Shown here: positions 24,790 through 33,359 of the stretch, piece after piece
Layout: each line of letters opens with the position of its first letter
How positions within the stretch are numbered: the first letter of the stretch is position 1
NCBI RefSeq assembly: GCF_900143515.1
Contig: NZ_FSQT01000001.1
Span: 1,736,001-1,800,000, forward strand
Source: Micromonospora cremea
GTDB taxonomy: Bacteria > Actinomycetota > Actinomycetes > Mycobacteriales > Micromonosporaceae
DNA length: 64,000 nt
Reading direction: 5' to 3'
Program-made: the position numbers and the translations under genes
The notes under the pieces: model-generated
The model's input: the letters and a program-made list of their open reading frames with translations, nothing else
What the model was told of the DNA's origin: nothing
Database searches by the model: none

Positions 24790-25099
24790 TCACCGTCGCG
24801 ACTGCCTGATCCGGTTCGTGAGCTCGGCGATCTGGTTGAACTGCGCGCGCCGCCCGGACATGAGCTGGCGGATCGGCGCCCCGATCAGACCACCCAGCAC
24901 CGACGGCAGTGACGCTTCCATGCCGGCGATTCGTTCGGCGCGGCGACCACGCGCCGGTCGCTGGCGAACCGGCCGGAGGCGCCGTTCACGCCGACAGTCG
25001 CGACCCGGCCGGGTGAGCTGGTGCACATCGACTCGCCGGCCGTCTTTCCTTGACCGATATCGGTGAGGTTGGGGCCCCACTTCCATGGGGATCGTCGGC
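24790..25099 (-). pseudogene. Decayed fragment of an unrecognised gene
   Basis: Two minus-strand frames each carry a plausible half protein. One near 24930-25080 reads GPNLTDIGQGKTAGESMCTS and VATVGVNGASGRFASDRRVV. The other, nearer 24790-24920, reads AGMEASLPSVLGGLIGAP and AQFNQIAELTNRI and stops at 24790. A single frameshift at about 24935 would join them. No start or family is recognised. It fills most of the 364-bp gap between the catabolic operon and the VOC gene. Confidence 0.35.
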
Positions 25100-25127
25100 G
25101 TAGCCAGCTCATGCCTATGGTGTTGGC

Positions 25128-25511
25128 ATGGCTTGCCGAATAACTGAGTTTGTGCTGGACGCGCATGACCCTGACCTGCTCGCCCGGTTCTGGTGCGAGG
25201 TCCTCGGCTATATCGAGCTGGACCGCACGGACGACGGCGACGTTGAGATCGGGCCGGCCGGTGTCGGCTTCGGCGGTCCGGAGCCCACCATCGTGTTCAA
25301 CCGAACCGACGAGCCCAAGACAGCCAACCTACGCCTGCACATCGACGTCAATCCAACCGACCGCGACCAGGACGCCGAGCTAGAGCGGCTGTTCGCGGCC
25401 GGTGCCCGCCGAGCGGAGATCGGTCAGACGGGAAACGAGAGTTGGCACGTACTCGCCGACCCTGAGGGCAACGAGTTCTGCCTGCTGCGGTCGCGCGTGG
25501 CGCCGATATAG
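25128..25511 (+). CDS. VOC family protein (glyoxalase-like domain)
   Basis: A 127-residue single-domain protein: ITEFVLDAHDPDLLARFW at the N-terminus, NLRLHIDVN in the middle, WHVLADPEGNEFCLL at the end. These are features of the glyoxalase/bleomycin-resistance/dioxygenase superfamily, specifically the Glyoxalase_6-like group in actinomycetes. Members bind a metal or small ligand; the reaction is unknown. It stands alone at the border of the catabolic island. Confidence 0.9.
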   Translation: MACRITEFVLDAHDPDLLARFWCEVLGYIELDRTDDGDVEIGPAGVGFGGPEPTIVFNRTDEPKTANLRLHIDVNPTDRDQDAELERLFAAGARRAEIGQTGNESWHVLADPEGNEFCLLRSRVAPI

Positions 25512-25670
25512 CGCGGATCGCTTACGCGAGAGCCGGAATACGGCGGCCACGAGATCGTCGAAGGAGAAACGCCGGCGACACGGGGTCATTTTTCACGCGT
25601 CGTCGACAATAGCTGGACGGGACCATTGACGTGCCTCCTTCGCTGCCGCCCTATCACCGCCCTCGTTGAA

Positions 25671-25714
25671 CCCGGATTCCGCAGTTCATGGTCAAACGAT
25701 CATCGGAATCCGGG
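25671..25714. repeat. Perfect 11-bp inverted repeat
   Basis: CCCGGATTCCG at 25671-25681 is repeated in inverted orientation at 25704-25714, with a 22-bp loop. It lies between the VOC gene and the IS630 debris and could be a terminator stem or the remains of an insertion-sequence end. The rest of 25512-25670 shows no gene. A short open tail (VLVRVSGKVKPSLAKKVEAAL, about 25741-25806) follows without a recognisable origin. Confidence 0.45.
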
Positions 25715-25849
25715 CGGATCAGGGGCGGGTGCTGGTACGAGTGTCGGGGAAGGTGAAGCCGTCGCTGGCGAAGAAGGTCGAGGCGGCGCTGGCCGGCCTG
25801 TGACCAGCACACGACCGTGGTCCGCCACAGTGCTTCGCCCTGGGGACGG

Positions 25850-26440
25850 GGCATCGTCTACGCGCGTTGACGCGGTCGTCGCAGGCGGTGGCGGGTCTGG
25901 TGCAGCGGGCGAGGATCGTGTTGCTGGCTGCCGAGGGGATGGCGAACGCGGCGATCGGCCGGCAGGTGGGGGTGTCGACACCGACGGTCCTGGCGTGGCG
26001 TAACCGGTACGACGCGGGCGGGGTCGATGCGCTGGCCGACCTGGAGCGGTCCGGTCGTCCGGCGGTGGTCGACGAGGTCGCCATCGTGGTGCGGACCGTG
26101 TCCGACGGCGGGCGGCCACCAGCGGATCTGGGCGTGACGCACTGGTCGGCCCGGTTGCTGGCCGACCAGTTACGCCGGGAGGGCCTTGCGGTCAGCTTCG
26201 CCACTGTGTCACGGGTCTGGCGCAAGTGGGGGCTGCAACCACACCGATCCGAGACGTTCAAGTTCTCCACCGATCCGCAGTTGGAAGCCAAGATCCGCGA
26301 CGTGGTCGGTCTGTACTTGGACCCGCCAGCCGGTGCGGTGGTGCTCTCGGTCGACGAGAAGTCCCAGGTCCAGGCCCTCGACCGGACCCGCACCCTCGGG
26401 TGAAGCTGCACGTCGTGGCGGACAACTACGCGCCGACATC
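25850..26440 (+). pseudogene. IS630 family transposase, internally deleted
   Basis: The N-terminal half is well preserved: the helix-turn-helix (VQRARIVLLAAEGMANAAIG, VSTPTVLAWRNRY), the winged region (HWSARLLADQLRREG, VSRVWRKWGLQPH) and the first catalytic Asp (VVLSVDEKSQVQALDR). The sequence then jumps directly to VKLHVVADNYAPT, which corresponds to the second catalytic region (VVDNYATHKH in the family), with the intervening part and the frame lost. The C-terminal third with the catalytic Glu is missing. The upstream end has no clear start codon. Non-functional remnant. Confidence 0.8.
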
Positions 26441-26463
26441 GCTCGGGAGGTGGCGGCGCCGCT

Positions 26464-26571
26464 ATGCGGCTGTGCGGCATCCTCCAGGCCCTCATCCCGG
26501 CCGTGACCCTGTTCGGCACGGAAGACGAGGTGCGGCAGGCCGCCGCACAGGCCAACACCCGGCTCCAGTGA
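26464..26571 (+). pseudogene. Remnant ORF resembling a small module-protein tail
   Basis: A 35-residue frame (ATG at 26464, TGA at 26569) ends in DEVRQAAAQANTRLQ. The decayed module copy at 29716-29838 ends in VAAQADARLQ, so this may be the tail of another copy of the small module gene joined to IS630 debris. Nothing else is seen between 26572 and the CoiA-like gene except a short spacer. Confidence 0.3.
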
Positions 26572-26663
26572 GCCGCGCCCTGCCCGCCAGCGCCACCAGC
26601 TGGGGGACAGGGTACGCAACGCGCTGGGTGGGAGGTGGTCAGAACTGGCCATAGAGTTAGGGC

Positions 26664-27776
26664 ATGGCCAACGGCGTCTTCTACGTCCCCCTCGGCATCG
26701 AGCTCGACCTCACCAGAGACGACCTCGGCCACCCCGCTCACACCGACCTCTGGGGCCGGATCTACCGGCAGCCCTACCGCGACGGCGTCCTCCAGTGCCT
26801 CGAGTGCCGGGAAGCCGCCCCCGACTGCCCTGAGTGGATGTTCCTGCGGGTGCGGAACGGGCGCCGTGAGGCCGTCCACCACACCACCGGCCTCCGCGAA
26901 CACGGCGCGCCGGAAAGCGACGCGCACAAGGCCCTCAAGGAGCGCATCGCCACCGCCGCCACCACCGCCGGATTCGAGGCCGTCGTCGAGGACAGCCCCC
27001 AACACCGCCAGCGCCGCACCGACGTCCTGGTCCGCGGTACCGTCACCCTCGGCTGCGAGGCGCAGCTGTCGTACGCGACCGCCGCGTCCGTCCGCAAGCG
27101 CACCCGGGTCGCCGTGGCCGACGGGATCACCCCTCTCTGGACCACGACGGACCGCAAGGCCCAGCTCATCGACCAGGCCCCGTGGGCGCGCATCGACCAG
27201 ATGCCCTGGCACCAGTACACCACCGATCCGCTGCCCGTCCGAGGTGGTGTCCGCGCGCTCGTCCGCGAGCAGTGCCACCGCCTCGGCACCGTGTGCCCCG
27301 ACAAGAAGGCCGGCCGCCGCTGCTCCGGCTGGCACGGCCGTTGGGACGTCCGCCAGGTCCCCTTCGACGACCTCATCGCCCGCGGCGCTGCCGGCGAGCC
27401 GGTGCCGTACGCCGACCTCAAAGGCAAGCGGGTCGCGCGCTGGTTCTGGGTGCCGGCCGCTGACGCCGAGGAGGTCACGTACGACGACGAGCCGCCGGCC
27501 GACGGCCAGGTCGTCGACGCGGAGACGCGCGCACACCGGCGGGCCTTCAACCGGATGTGCGGCTACCTCGAGGAGTCCGACGTCCGCTCGACGAGCACGG
27601 TCCGGGACACCGGCGAGCAGGTCTTCGCCACCTTGGCCAACCCGCTGGCGCCGCAGCTGCTCACCCCGCCGCCGATCGTGATCGTCCGCCCGGGGGTGTG
27701 CGGCCGGGCGAACGGCTGCACGAAGAAGGCGCGCCTCTACCCGGGCGGCTGGGGCTGCGACGACCACAAGCCCTGA
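26664..27776 (+). CDS. Competence protein CoiA-like nuclease family protein
   Basis: A 370-residue protein. Its centre has the restriction-endonuclease-like pattern of CoiA proteins: ESDAHKALKERIATAA, then HRQRRTDVLVRGTVTLGCEA (Asp and Glu of the metal site), QLSYATAASVRKRT and GITPLWTT. An N-terminal Cys pair (CLECREAAPDC) and C-terminal cysteines (VCGRANGCTKKA, WGCDDH) suggest zinc-binding regions. CoiA in Gram-positive bacteria takes part in processing transforming DNA; actinomycete relatives are often in mobile regions. It converges on a ligase 3' fragment and precedes the GIY-YIG gene. DNA processing or defence is inferred. Confidence 0.8.
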   Translation: MANGVFYVPLGIELDLTRDDLGHPAHTDLWGRIYRQPYRDGVLQCLECREAAPDCPEWMFLRVRNGRREAVHHTTGLREHGAPESDAHKALKERIATAATTAGFEAVVEDSPQHRQRRTDVLVRGTVTLGCEAQLSYATAASVRKRTRVAVADGITPLWTTTDRKAQLIDQAPWARIDQMPWHQYTTDPLPVRGGVRALVREQCHRLGTVCPDKKAGRRCSGWHGRWDVRQVPFDDLIARGAAGEPVPYADLKGKRVARWFWVPAADAEEVTYDDEPPADGQVVDAETRAHRRAFNRMCGYLEESDVRSTSTVRDTGEQVFATLANPLAPQLLTPPPIVIVRPGVCGRANGCTKKARLYPGGWGCDDHKP

Positions 27777-27783
27777 CCACGCC

Positions 27784-27822
27784 CTACGGCTCGCCGAAGT
27801 AGCCCTCTTCCTCGCCGCCCCA
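27784..27822 (-). pseudogene. 3'-terminal scrap of a DNA ligase gene
   Basis: The minus strand encodes GEEEGYFGEP and a TAG at 27784-27786, matching the last residues of the ligases ending at 639, 30556 and 32354 (LLGEEEGYFG). Only about 12 codons remain, directly after the CoiA-like gene. Its presence shows that a ligase gene once lay here. Confidence 0.6.
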
Positions 27823-27823
27823 G

Positions 27824-27996
27824 CGTACCGAGCAGAGGGGACACCCGCCCTGCGCTGGCGGTTGGAGTGGCGCGGCCGCGACGGGCCACTGCGCTCGCTG
27901 GGGACGGTGCTAACGGTCTGCCCGCCGCGGCACGTCGGCTTGACACCCAAGCACCTGCGGCCGATTGACCAGGTCATCGAAGACCTCCACGCTTGA
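27824..27996 (+). pseudogene. C-terminal fragment of an unknown gene
   Basis: A plus-strand frame without a start gives a coherent, charged sequence (ALRWRLEWRGRDGPLRSLG, then GLTPKHLRPIDQVIEDLHA) ending at the TGA at 27994-27996. It probably represents the end of a gene whose 5' part was lost when the ligase scrap was left at 27784-27822. No family recognised. Confidence 0.35.
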
Positions 27997-28078
27997 TCAG
28001 TTCGCTTCCGTCCGCCCCCCACGGGCCGGCGCGGTGGCTGACTGGTGTGCGGCAGGCGGAAAGGACACACGACCCCCC

Positions 28079-29572
28079 ATGACGACGCGATACAACCCAC
28101 CGCCGAACTGGCCCCGGCCCCCGGCCGGGTGGACGCCCCCGGCCGGCTGGACGCCGGACCCGGCATGGGGCCCTCCGCCGCCGCAGTGGCAGCTCTGGGT
28201 CGACGAGGAGATCCCCCTGTTCGGCGCCCGCGGCAAGGCGCGAGAGTTGGCCGCCGAGAACGGTGAGCTGCAGAAGAAGCTGACCGCGTGGCATGCCGAG
28301 GCCACCAAGCTGCAGGGCCAGCTGAACCAGCGTCAGGGTGAGCTCACCCAGCTGCGAGGCGAGCACGACCGTCTGCAGTCCGAGATGCGGCGCCTGGGGC
28401 AGATGGCGGCGTTCGAGCTGGAGCAGTACCGCGACCGGCTGACGCAGCAGACAGCCGAGCTCGAACAGCGAGTGGGCGCGCTGAGCCAGCAGGTGGTCGT
28501 CACCGAGGAGACCGTGCTGCTGCAGGAGGTCGGGGTGTACGAGTACCGGCACCCGCTGACCGATGCCGTCGCCTACCAGGGCAAGCTCGCGACCTTCCAG
28601 GACCGGATCAAGGCTATGGCCATGAAGGATGGCGGCGCCGTCCAAGCGGACACCCGCTGGACCGTCTCCGGCTCCGAGGCCAAAGGACGGGCCATGATCC
28701 GGGACTACTCGAAGCTCGTCCTGCGCGCCTACAACGCCGAGGCCGACAACCTGGTCCGCGGCCTCAAGCCCTACAAGGTGGACTCGGCCATCGAGCGCCT
28801 GAACAAGGTGGCGGAAACGATCGCGCGTCTGGGCAAGTCGATGGACATCCAGATCTCCAACGACTACCACCGCCTACGCAGGAAGGAGCTCGAGCTCACC
28901 GCGGACTACCTGGCGAAGGTTGCCGAGGAGAAGGAGCGGGAGCGGGAGGAGAAGGCGCGCCTGCGCGAGGAGCGAAAGGTCCAGCAGGAGATCGAGCGCG
29001 AGCGCGCACGCCTGGAGAAGGAGAGGCAGCACTACGCCAACGCGCTCGCCGCCCTTCGGGCCAAGGGTGACGCCGAGGGCGTGGCCCAAATGGAGGAACG
29101 CCTCGCCGAGGTCGAGGCGGCGGCCGAGGCCGTGGACTATCGGGCCGCGAACGTCCGCGCCGGGTACGTCTACGTGATCTCCAACATCGGGGCTTTCGGC
29201 GAGCATATGGTGAAGATCGGCATGACCCGGCGACTCGACCCGCTCGACCGGGTGCGAGAGCTCAGCGACGCCTCGGTCCCGTTCAACTTCGACGTGCATG
29301 CCCTGTTCTTCTCCGAAGACGCCGTCGGCATCGAGACCCAGATGCATGCCCGCTTGGCGGACCGTCGCGTGAACCTCGTCAACCAGCGCCGCGAGTTCTT
29401 CCACGTCACCCCTCAGGAGGCCAAGACGCACCTGCTCGCGCTGACCGGCAACCTCCTGCAGTACGACGAGGTGCCTGAGGCCTTGGAGTACCGGCAGAGC
29501 GTCACTAGTGCGCGGGTGGAGCCGGTGAGCGGCACCAGCAGCGCGACACCTGGCGACGGCCCCAACGCCTGA
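28079..29572 (+). CDS. DUF4041 coiled-coil protein with C-terminal GIY-YIG nuclease domain
   Basis: A 497-residue protein; I use the ATG at 28079. The N-terminus is Pro/Trp-rich (PPAGWTPPAGWTPDPAWGP) like a surface or membrane-docking segment. A long heptad-rich coiled coil follows (residues 55-150). Next is the DUF4041 region (TDAVAYQGKLATFQDRIKAM, KPYKVDSAIERLNKVAETI), a second charged coiled coil (280-345), and finally a T5orf172/Mug113-type GIY-YIG domain (AGYVYVISN, HMVKIGMTRRLDPLDRVREL, ETQMHARLADRRVN, REFFHVTP). This architecture is found in phages and mobile islands. Nuclease activity is likely; the biological role is unknown. Confidence 0.88.
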   Translation: MTTRYNPPPNWPRPPAGWTPPAGWTPDPAWGPPPPQWQLWVDEEIPLFGARGKARELAAENGELQKKLTAWHAEATKLQGQLNQRQGELTQLRGEHDRLQSEMRRLGQMAAFELEQYRDRLTQQTAELEQRVGALSQQVVVTEETVLLQEVGVYEYRHPLTDAVAYQGKLATFQDRIKAMAMKDGGAVQADTRWTVSGSEAKGRAMIRDYSKLVLRAYNAEADNLVRGLKPYKVDSAIERLNKVAETIARLGKSMDIQISNDYHRLRRKELELTADYLAKVAEEKEREREEKARLREERKVQQEIERERARLEKERQHYANALAALRAKGDAEGVAQMEERLAEVEAAAEAVDYRAANVRAGYVYVISNIGAFGEHMVKIGMTRRLDPLDRVRELSDASVPFNFDVHALFFSEDAVGIETQMHARLADRRVNLVNQRREFFHVTPQEAKTHLLALTGNLLQYDEVPEALEYRQSVTSARVEPVSGTSSATPGDGPNA

Positions 29573-29638
29573 CCGGCCAGGTTCCGTCCGACCCGACAGG
29601 CGCGGGCCGGCGCGGTGGATGACCGATCAGCGGCAACC

Positions 29639-29838
29639 AGCACCGAAAGCATCTGCTCGCCGCGCCGCGAGCGGACAAGACCCTGGCGGCCGAGGGCCAG
29701 CCCGCTGCAGAGTGATCATGGAGACGCTGGCGGGGGAGAGGCGGAGGAGCCGTCACCCTCGCCGCCAGCGAGGGACCAGGCGTCGTCGTGTTTGAGGTGT
29801 CGACCGTCGCCGCACAGGCCGACGCCCGCCTTCAGTAG
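29639..29838 (+). pseudogene. Decayed copy of the HTH + small-protein module
   Basis: Two remnants follow each other as in the intact modules. The first ends ADKTLAAEGQPAAE with TGA at 29713-29715, nearly identical to the end of the PIN-HTH gene at 45450-45512. It is followed by GTGATCATGGAGAC, which is also the junction there. The second starts at ATG 29719, loses frame within a few codons, then recovers PGVVVFEVSTVAAQADARLQ ending at 29838. Shared junction sequence shows common ancestry of the modules. Confidence 0.65.
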
Positions 29839-29876
29839 CCGCAGAAAGCTGGCAGGCACGGCAACCAGCAACGGAA

Positions 29877-29908
29877 GAAGCCCGCCCACCGAGAAGTGGG
29901 CGGGCTTC
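29877..29908. terminator. Strong bidirectional-type terminator hairpin
   Basis: A perfect 13-bp stem (GAAGCCCGCCCAC at 29877-29889, complement at 29896-29908) with a 6-base loop lies 8 bp beyond the stop of the minus-strand lipoprotein gene and downstream of the plus-strand GIY-YIG region. It can end transcription from either side. Confidence 0.75.
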
Positions 29909-29916
29909 CTCGTGCC

Positions 29917-30480
29917 CTAGCTCAGCTTCCACTCAGCCGGTTGACCCCGGTTCCCCTCTCCCTCGTACACCGCCACGAACGGCTTGCCCTTCACGGGCAC
30001 CGTGAAGACGATCCACCCCTTCACGCACCGGCCCGGCTTAAGGGTCTTGTAGTTGAACGGGTACTCCGCAGCGACGACGTTGGACCACTTGTTGTTGTTG
30101 GTCTTACCGTCCGACCATTCCAGGGACCAGGGGGCGACATTCACCTGCCGTGGCTCGCTCGCGGTGGCCAGGTTGCAGGTCCGCACCTCGAGCCCACCGA
30201 AAGTCGCACCGTCAGGGGGTTCCTCGCCGATCGGCTGCGTGTACCGCAGCACCGTGGTGGTCATGGTGTTGGTCCGAAGGGTGAAGGTCTTGCCGACGGC
30301 GAGCATGTCGTCCTGACTCGGGCTGGCCGACGGCGACGCGGTCGGCGTCGATGAGGCCGGGGCCGCGGACGTTGGGCCGAGCGTGGCGCTGGTCGTAACG
30401 GGATCCTCCGCCCCACGGCCGCACCCGGCGAGCACAGTGACCAGGGCGAAAGCCGCGGAGTATTGGCGGGCGCGAGTCAT
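29917..30480 (-). CDS. Predicted secreted lipoprotein of unknown function
   Basis: A 187-residue protein from the ATG at 30480. A signal peptide (RARQYSAAFALVTVLAGCG) ends in the lipobox VLAGC. It is followed by a Ser/Thr/Pro/Ala-rich linker and a C-terminal beta domain (GKTFTLRTNTMTTTVLRY, CVKGWIVFTVPVKGKPFVAV). The layout is like DUF4352/Ig-like exported proteins in actinomycetes, but the family is not certain. It is oriented in tandem with the ligase 3' fragment at 30556. Confidence 0.7.
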   Translation of the reverse strand: MTRARQYSAAFALVTVLAGCGRGAEDPVTTSATLGPTSAAPASSTPTASPSASPSQDDMLAVGKTFTLRTNTMTTTVLRYTQPIGEEPPDGATFGGLEVRTCNLATASEPRQVNVAPWSLEWSDGKTNNNKWSNVVAAEYPFNYKTLKPGRCVKGWIVFTVPVKGKPFVAVYEGEGNRGQPAEWKLS

Positions 30481-30555
30481 GGCGGGGACCGTACCAGTCG
30501 AAAACACCCCGGCATGGGTGATTCGGGAATTCCGCTCATATGCCAGCCTGACCGG

Positions 30556-30895
30556 CTACGTCTCGCCGAAGTAGCCCTCCTCCTCGCCGAGCAGCAGCGG
30601 CACGTCGTACACCGACATGTCCGGTCTGGCCCGGGGCGTAGTGGACCCTGTGGCGCCATCGCTGGTGCTCGAACGCGACGTCCGCCTCGATTTCCACCAC
30701 CACCGTCGGCTCGACCTGCACGTACCGCAGCGGCTCCGGCCGCTCCAGCTGCCCCGACCACGACGCGGGCAGCGGCTCCGGCCACGGGTGCGCCACGGGG
30801 GCGCCGCGGCGCTGGGTGGCCCGCAGCGGAGCCAGCAACCCGCCGAGCTCCTCCCGCTGGGGCGGCCAGCGGGAGGGTGCGGCCGGTGTAGCTAC
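30556..30895 (-). pseudogene. C-terminal fragment of a DNA ligase gene, frameshifted
   Basis: The minus strand carries the ligase OB-domain end: REELGGLLAPLR, VAHPWPEPLPASWSGQLE, EPLRYVQVEPTVVVEIEADV, then after a frameshift near 30630 SVYDVPLLLGEEEGYFGET and stop at 30556. Only the last third of the gene remains, upstream of which (30896-31103) nothing coding is seen. It matches the copies at 639-1706 and 32354-33296 along its length. Confidence 0.8.
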
Positions 30896-31103
30896 GCCCC
30901 GGCTCCAGTAGTCGCACCGCCCTGCCGGCGTTACCTTCCCGGCATGCCATCCGGGGACGCTCGCTCGTCTGGGTGACCGCACCCCATGGCCCGCCGCTGA
31001 CTGGATCGACCATTCAAAACTGTCAGAGAGCTCAGCTGCCGCTGCCGTTCACGACCGCGGCGTGCTGACGGCCGAGCGAAGTCTACTGATTGGCTTGATA
31101 TGC

Positions 31104-32267
31104 ATGCCCGAGTTTAGGATCGATCACTTTTCCAACGCTCCCGCGACCCGAGGGGTATGGGTCGAACTGTACGTGTCAGAAGCGTCTCCAACGGTGCCCG
31201 GACAATATCCGGTCGCCCTCATGGTGCACGGCAGGAGCGTTCCGTCCCTTCCGGTTTTCAAATTCGGCGCGGATGTTGGCCCTCATGTCCGATACAACTG
31301 GGCCAAATACCTCTCCAAGCACGACGTTCGGGCCTTTGTCATGGATCTGCAGGGTATGGGCTTATCAACTCGCCCGTACGAGATGAACGATCCTCGCAAT
31401 GTGATGGTGGCCGACCGAAGCAAGCTCGTCCCGCCGGTGAGCCCAACCGAGCCGTACCCGTATCCGCATCCGCTGACGGATACGGACAGCGAACTCGCGG
31501 AAGTCCGCAAAGTCCTCGACTGGATCTACGACTACACCGGCGTGCGTAAGGTGCATCTCGTCGGCTACTCCGCGGCGTCCTTCGCCCTCGGACGACTCGC
31601 AATGACGAACCCGGAGCGAGTCGCTAGCTTGTTCCTGCTCGCACCCGTCTTCCCGCCCTACGGCCTGAGCGCACGGCCGATACCGTACCCCGTCGGCTAC
31701 CCGCCAATGAGGGTTGTGAACAAACAGGAGATGATAACCTCGTGGAACAATGACGCTGCTTTTGGGGCGCAGCGGCAGCCCGGCATCGACGACAAGATGT
31801 GGGGTTGGACCGCGATGTGGGACAGCACCGGCAGTCATTGGGGTAACGTGTCGCGGTACCCGAATACTCTGCGGTGGGGATGGAACAAGGCGGAGGTTCA
31901 GAACAACCAGAACCTCGGCATCACTGTGCCCGTGGCCATCGTGCGCGGAAACAGCGACTCGCAAATAATCCTGCCTACAGACCCTACAGATCCTAATCGC
32001 CGTCTGCCTGCCAACTTCGATGACCCCGGCTTAACAGAGAAGGCAGGCCCGCCCTTCAACGCCAAATGGCTGTACTTCGCGATTCCCGGCGCCAAAAAGC
32101 TGTCGATCACAATTTACAACACCGGGCATTTCATGCCCTGGGAAACCCAGCACGATGTCCTGCATACCTACTCGGCCCAATGGATCAAAGGCGGGTCCGT
32201 CGACGGGTACAGCCAGGGTATGTTCCTTCGGCACTGGTCCTCCGGTCAACTCCTCCCTACTGCTTAG
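31104..32267 (+). CDS. Alpha/beta hydrolase
   Basis: A 387-residue alpha/beta-hydrolase-fold protein (a longer GTG start at 31062 is possible; neither has a clear ribosome site). The oxyanion region is VALMVHGRSVPSLP, the nucleophile elbow is GYSAAS, with Ser about 165, and the terminal catalytic His lies in NTGHFMPWE. The acid residue was not assigned. Third-codon positions are visibly less GC-rich than in neighbouring genes, suggesting acquisition from another genome. It converges on the split ligase gene. Substrate unknown. Confidence 0.85.
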   Translation: MPEFRIDHFSNAPATRGVWVELYVSEASPTVPGQYPVALMVHGRSVPSLPVFKFGADVGPHVRYNWAKYLSKHDVRAFVMDLQGMGLSTRPYEMNDPRNVMVADRSKLVPPVSPTEPYPYPHPLTDTDSELAEVRKVLDWIYDYTGVRKVHLVGYSAASFALGRLAMTNPERVASLFLLAPVFPPYGLSARPIPYPVGYPPMRVVNKQEMITSWNNDAAFGAQRQPGIDDKMWGWTAMWDSTGSHWGNVSRYPNTLRWGWNKAEVQNNQNLGITVPVAIVRGNSDSQIILPTDPTDPNRRLPANFDDPGLTEKAGPPFNAKWLYFAIPGAKKLSITIYNTGHFMPWETQHDVLHTYSAQWIKGGSVDGYSQGMFLRHWSSGQLLPTA

Positions 32268-32353
32268 TTAGTAGCGGTGCGACCTCGGCCCCAGCAGACG
32301 GATCGGTCATCTGAGCCTCCCCGCGCCACACACCAACTCTGTTGAGTGCGCTG

Positions 32354-33296
32354 CTACGTCTCGCCGAAGTAGCCCTCCTCCTCGCCGAGCAGCAGCGGCA
32401 CGTCGTACACCGAGGTGTCCGGGCGGGCCCGCGCGTACCGCACCCGGTGCCGCCACCGTCCGTGCTCGAAGGCGACGTCGGCGTCGATTTCTGCCACCAC
32501 CGTCGGTTCCACCTGCACGTACCGCAGCGGCTCCGGCCGCTCCAGCTGCCCCGACCAGGACGCCGGCAGCGGCTCCGGCCACGGGTGCACCACGGCGGCG
32601 CGGCGGCGCTGCAGAGGGTTCAGCGGAGACAGCATCCCGCCGAGATGCTCCCGCTGGGCGCCGGTCAGCGGGTGGGTTCGGCCGGTGTACCGCAGCCGGC
32701 CCCTCCGATCGAACCGCCCGAGCAGAACGGTGACGGGGCTGCGCATGCTGCCGGTCACCCCGCCGACGATCGCCTCGGTCACGAGCCTGATCCGGAACTT
32801 CCACCAGCCGCGCCGGCCCAACTCGTACCTGGAACCCAGCCGCTTAGTGACCACGCCCTCGATGCCCGCCGCGACGGTCCAGTTCACCAGCCAGTCCGAG
32901 ACCTGCTGCATGTCGGTTGTCTGCGGAGTCAGGGTGAGCTGCGTCGGCGCGTCGACGAGCAGCTGCTCCAGCCGGGCCCGCCGCTCCGACAGCGGCAGGT
33001 CCAGGATCACCTCGCCTCCGGCGTCCGCGAGCAGATCGAACAGCACGTAGTGCGCCGGGCACTCGCGCGCCAGTCGCAGGAGGCCGCGGCCGGCGGTGAT
33101 CCGGCGTTGCAGCTGCGCGAAGTTCGTCCGGCCGCGCTCGAAGACGATCAACTCACCGTCGAGCACCACACCAGCCGGGATCGCCTCGCGGATCACCCGG
33201 GTGATGTCCGGGAAGTAGGTGGTGAGGTTCCGTCCGGCCCGCGACTGGAGGTACACCCCATCGCTCTCTCGAAAGGCGAGCAGACGCCAACCGTCC
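32354..33296 (-). pseudogene. 3' part of the transposon-split DNA ligase gene
   Basis: Residues after motif I of the ligase: DGWR, ESDGVYLQSRAGRNLTTYFP, VVLDGELIVFERGRTNFAQL, IEGVVTKRLGS and the C-terminal LLLGEEEGYFGET. The sequence is colinear with the intact ligase at 639-1706 except that it begins inside the KWDGWR motif, where the transposon end follows. The 5' part is at 44059-44192 on the same strand. Joining 44192-44065 to 33296-32354 gives 1071 bp, 356 codons plus stop, in frame. The catalytic Lys codon is only in the 5' part, so this part alone cannot be an active ligase. Confidence 0.9.
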
Positions 33297-33320
33297 TTCT
33301 CCAGACTCGCCGGTGTCTCA
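33291..33320 (+). repeat. Left transposon end with target duplication
   Basis: CCGTCC (33291-33296) is the target duplication. The terminal repeat starts TTCTCCAGA (33297-33305), spacer CTCGCC, then GGTGTCTCA (33312-33320), continuing into TGAGACA, so that TGTCTCATGAGACA forms a 14-bp palindrome at 33314-33327. The same two blocks in inverted order define the right end. Confidence 0.8.
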
Positions 33321-33359
33321 TGAGACAGCCCTCGTTGGCCGCAGGGTTCGGTGCGCGAC

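Noticed and set aside
25719..28166. An 815-codon minus-strand open frame across the IS630, CoiA-like and GIY-YIG regions
   Set aside because: It only mirrors the plus-strand genes; sequence is low-complexity and has no recognisable domain, apart from the real ligase scrap at 27784-27822, which is too short to be a gene.
32354..33256. A functional short ligase starting at the internal GTG at 33256
   Set aside because: It would lack the adenylated Lys of motif I, which is on the other side of the transposon.
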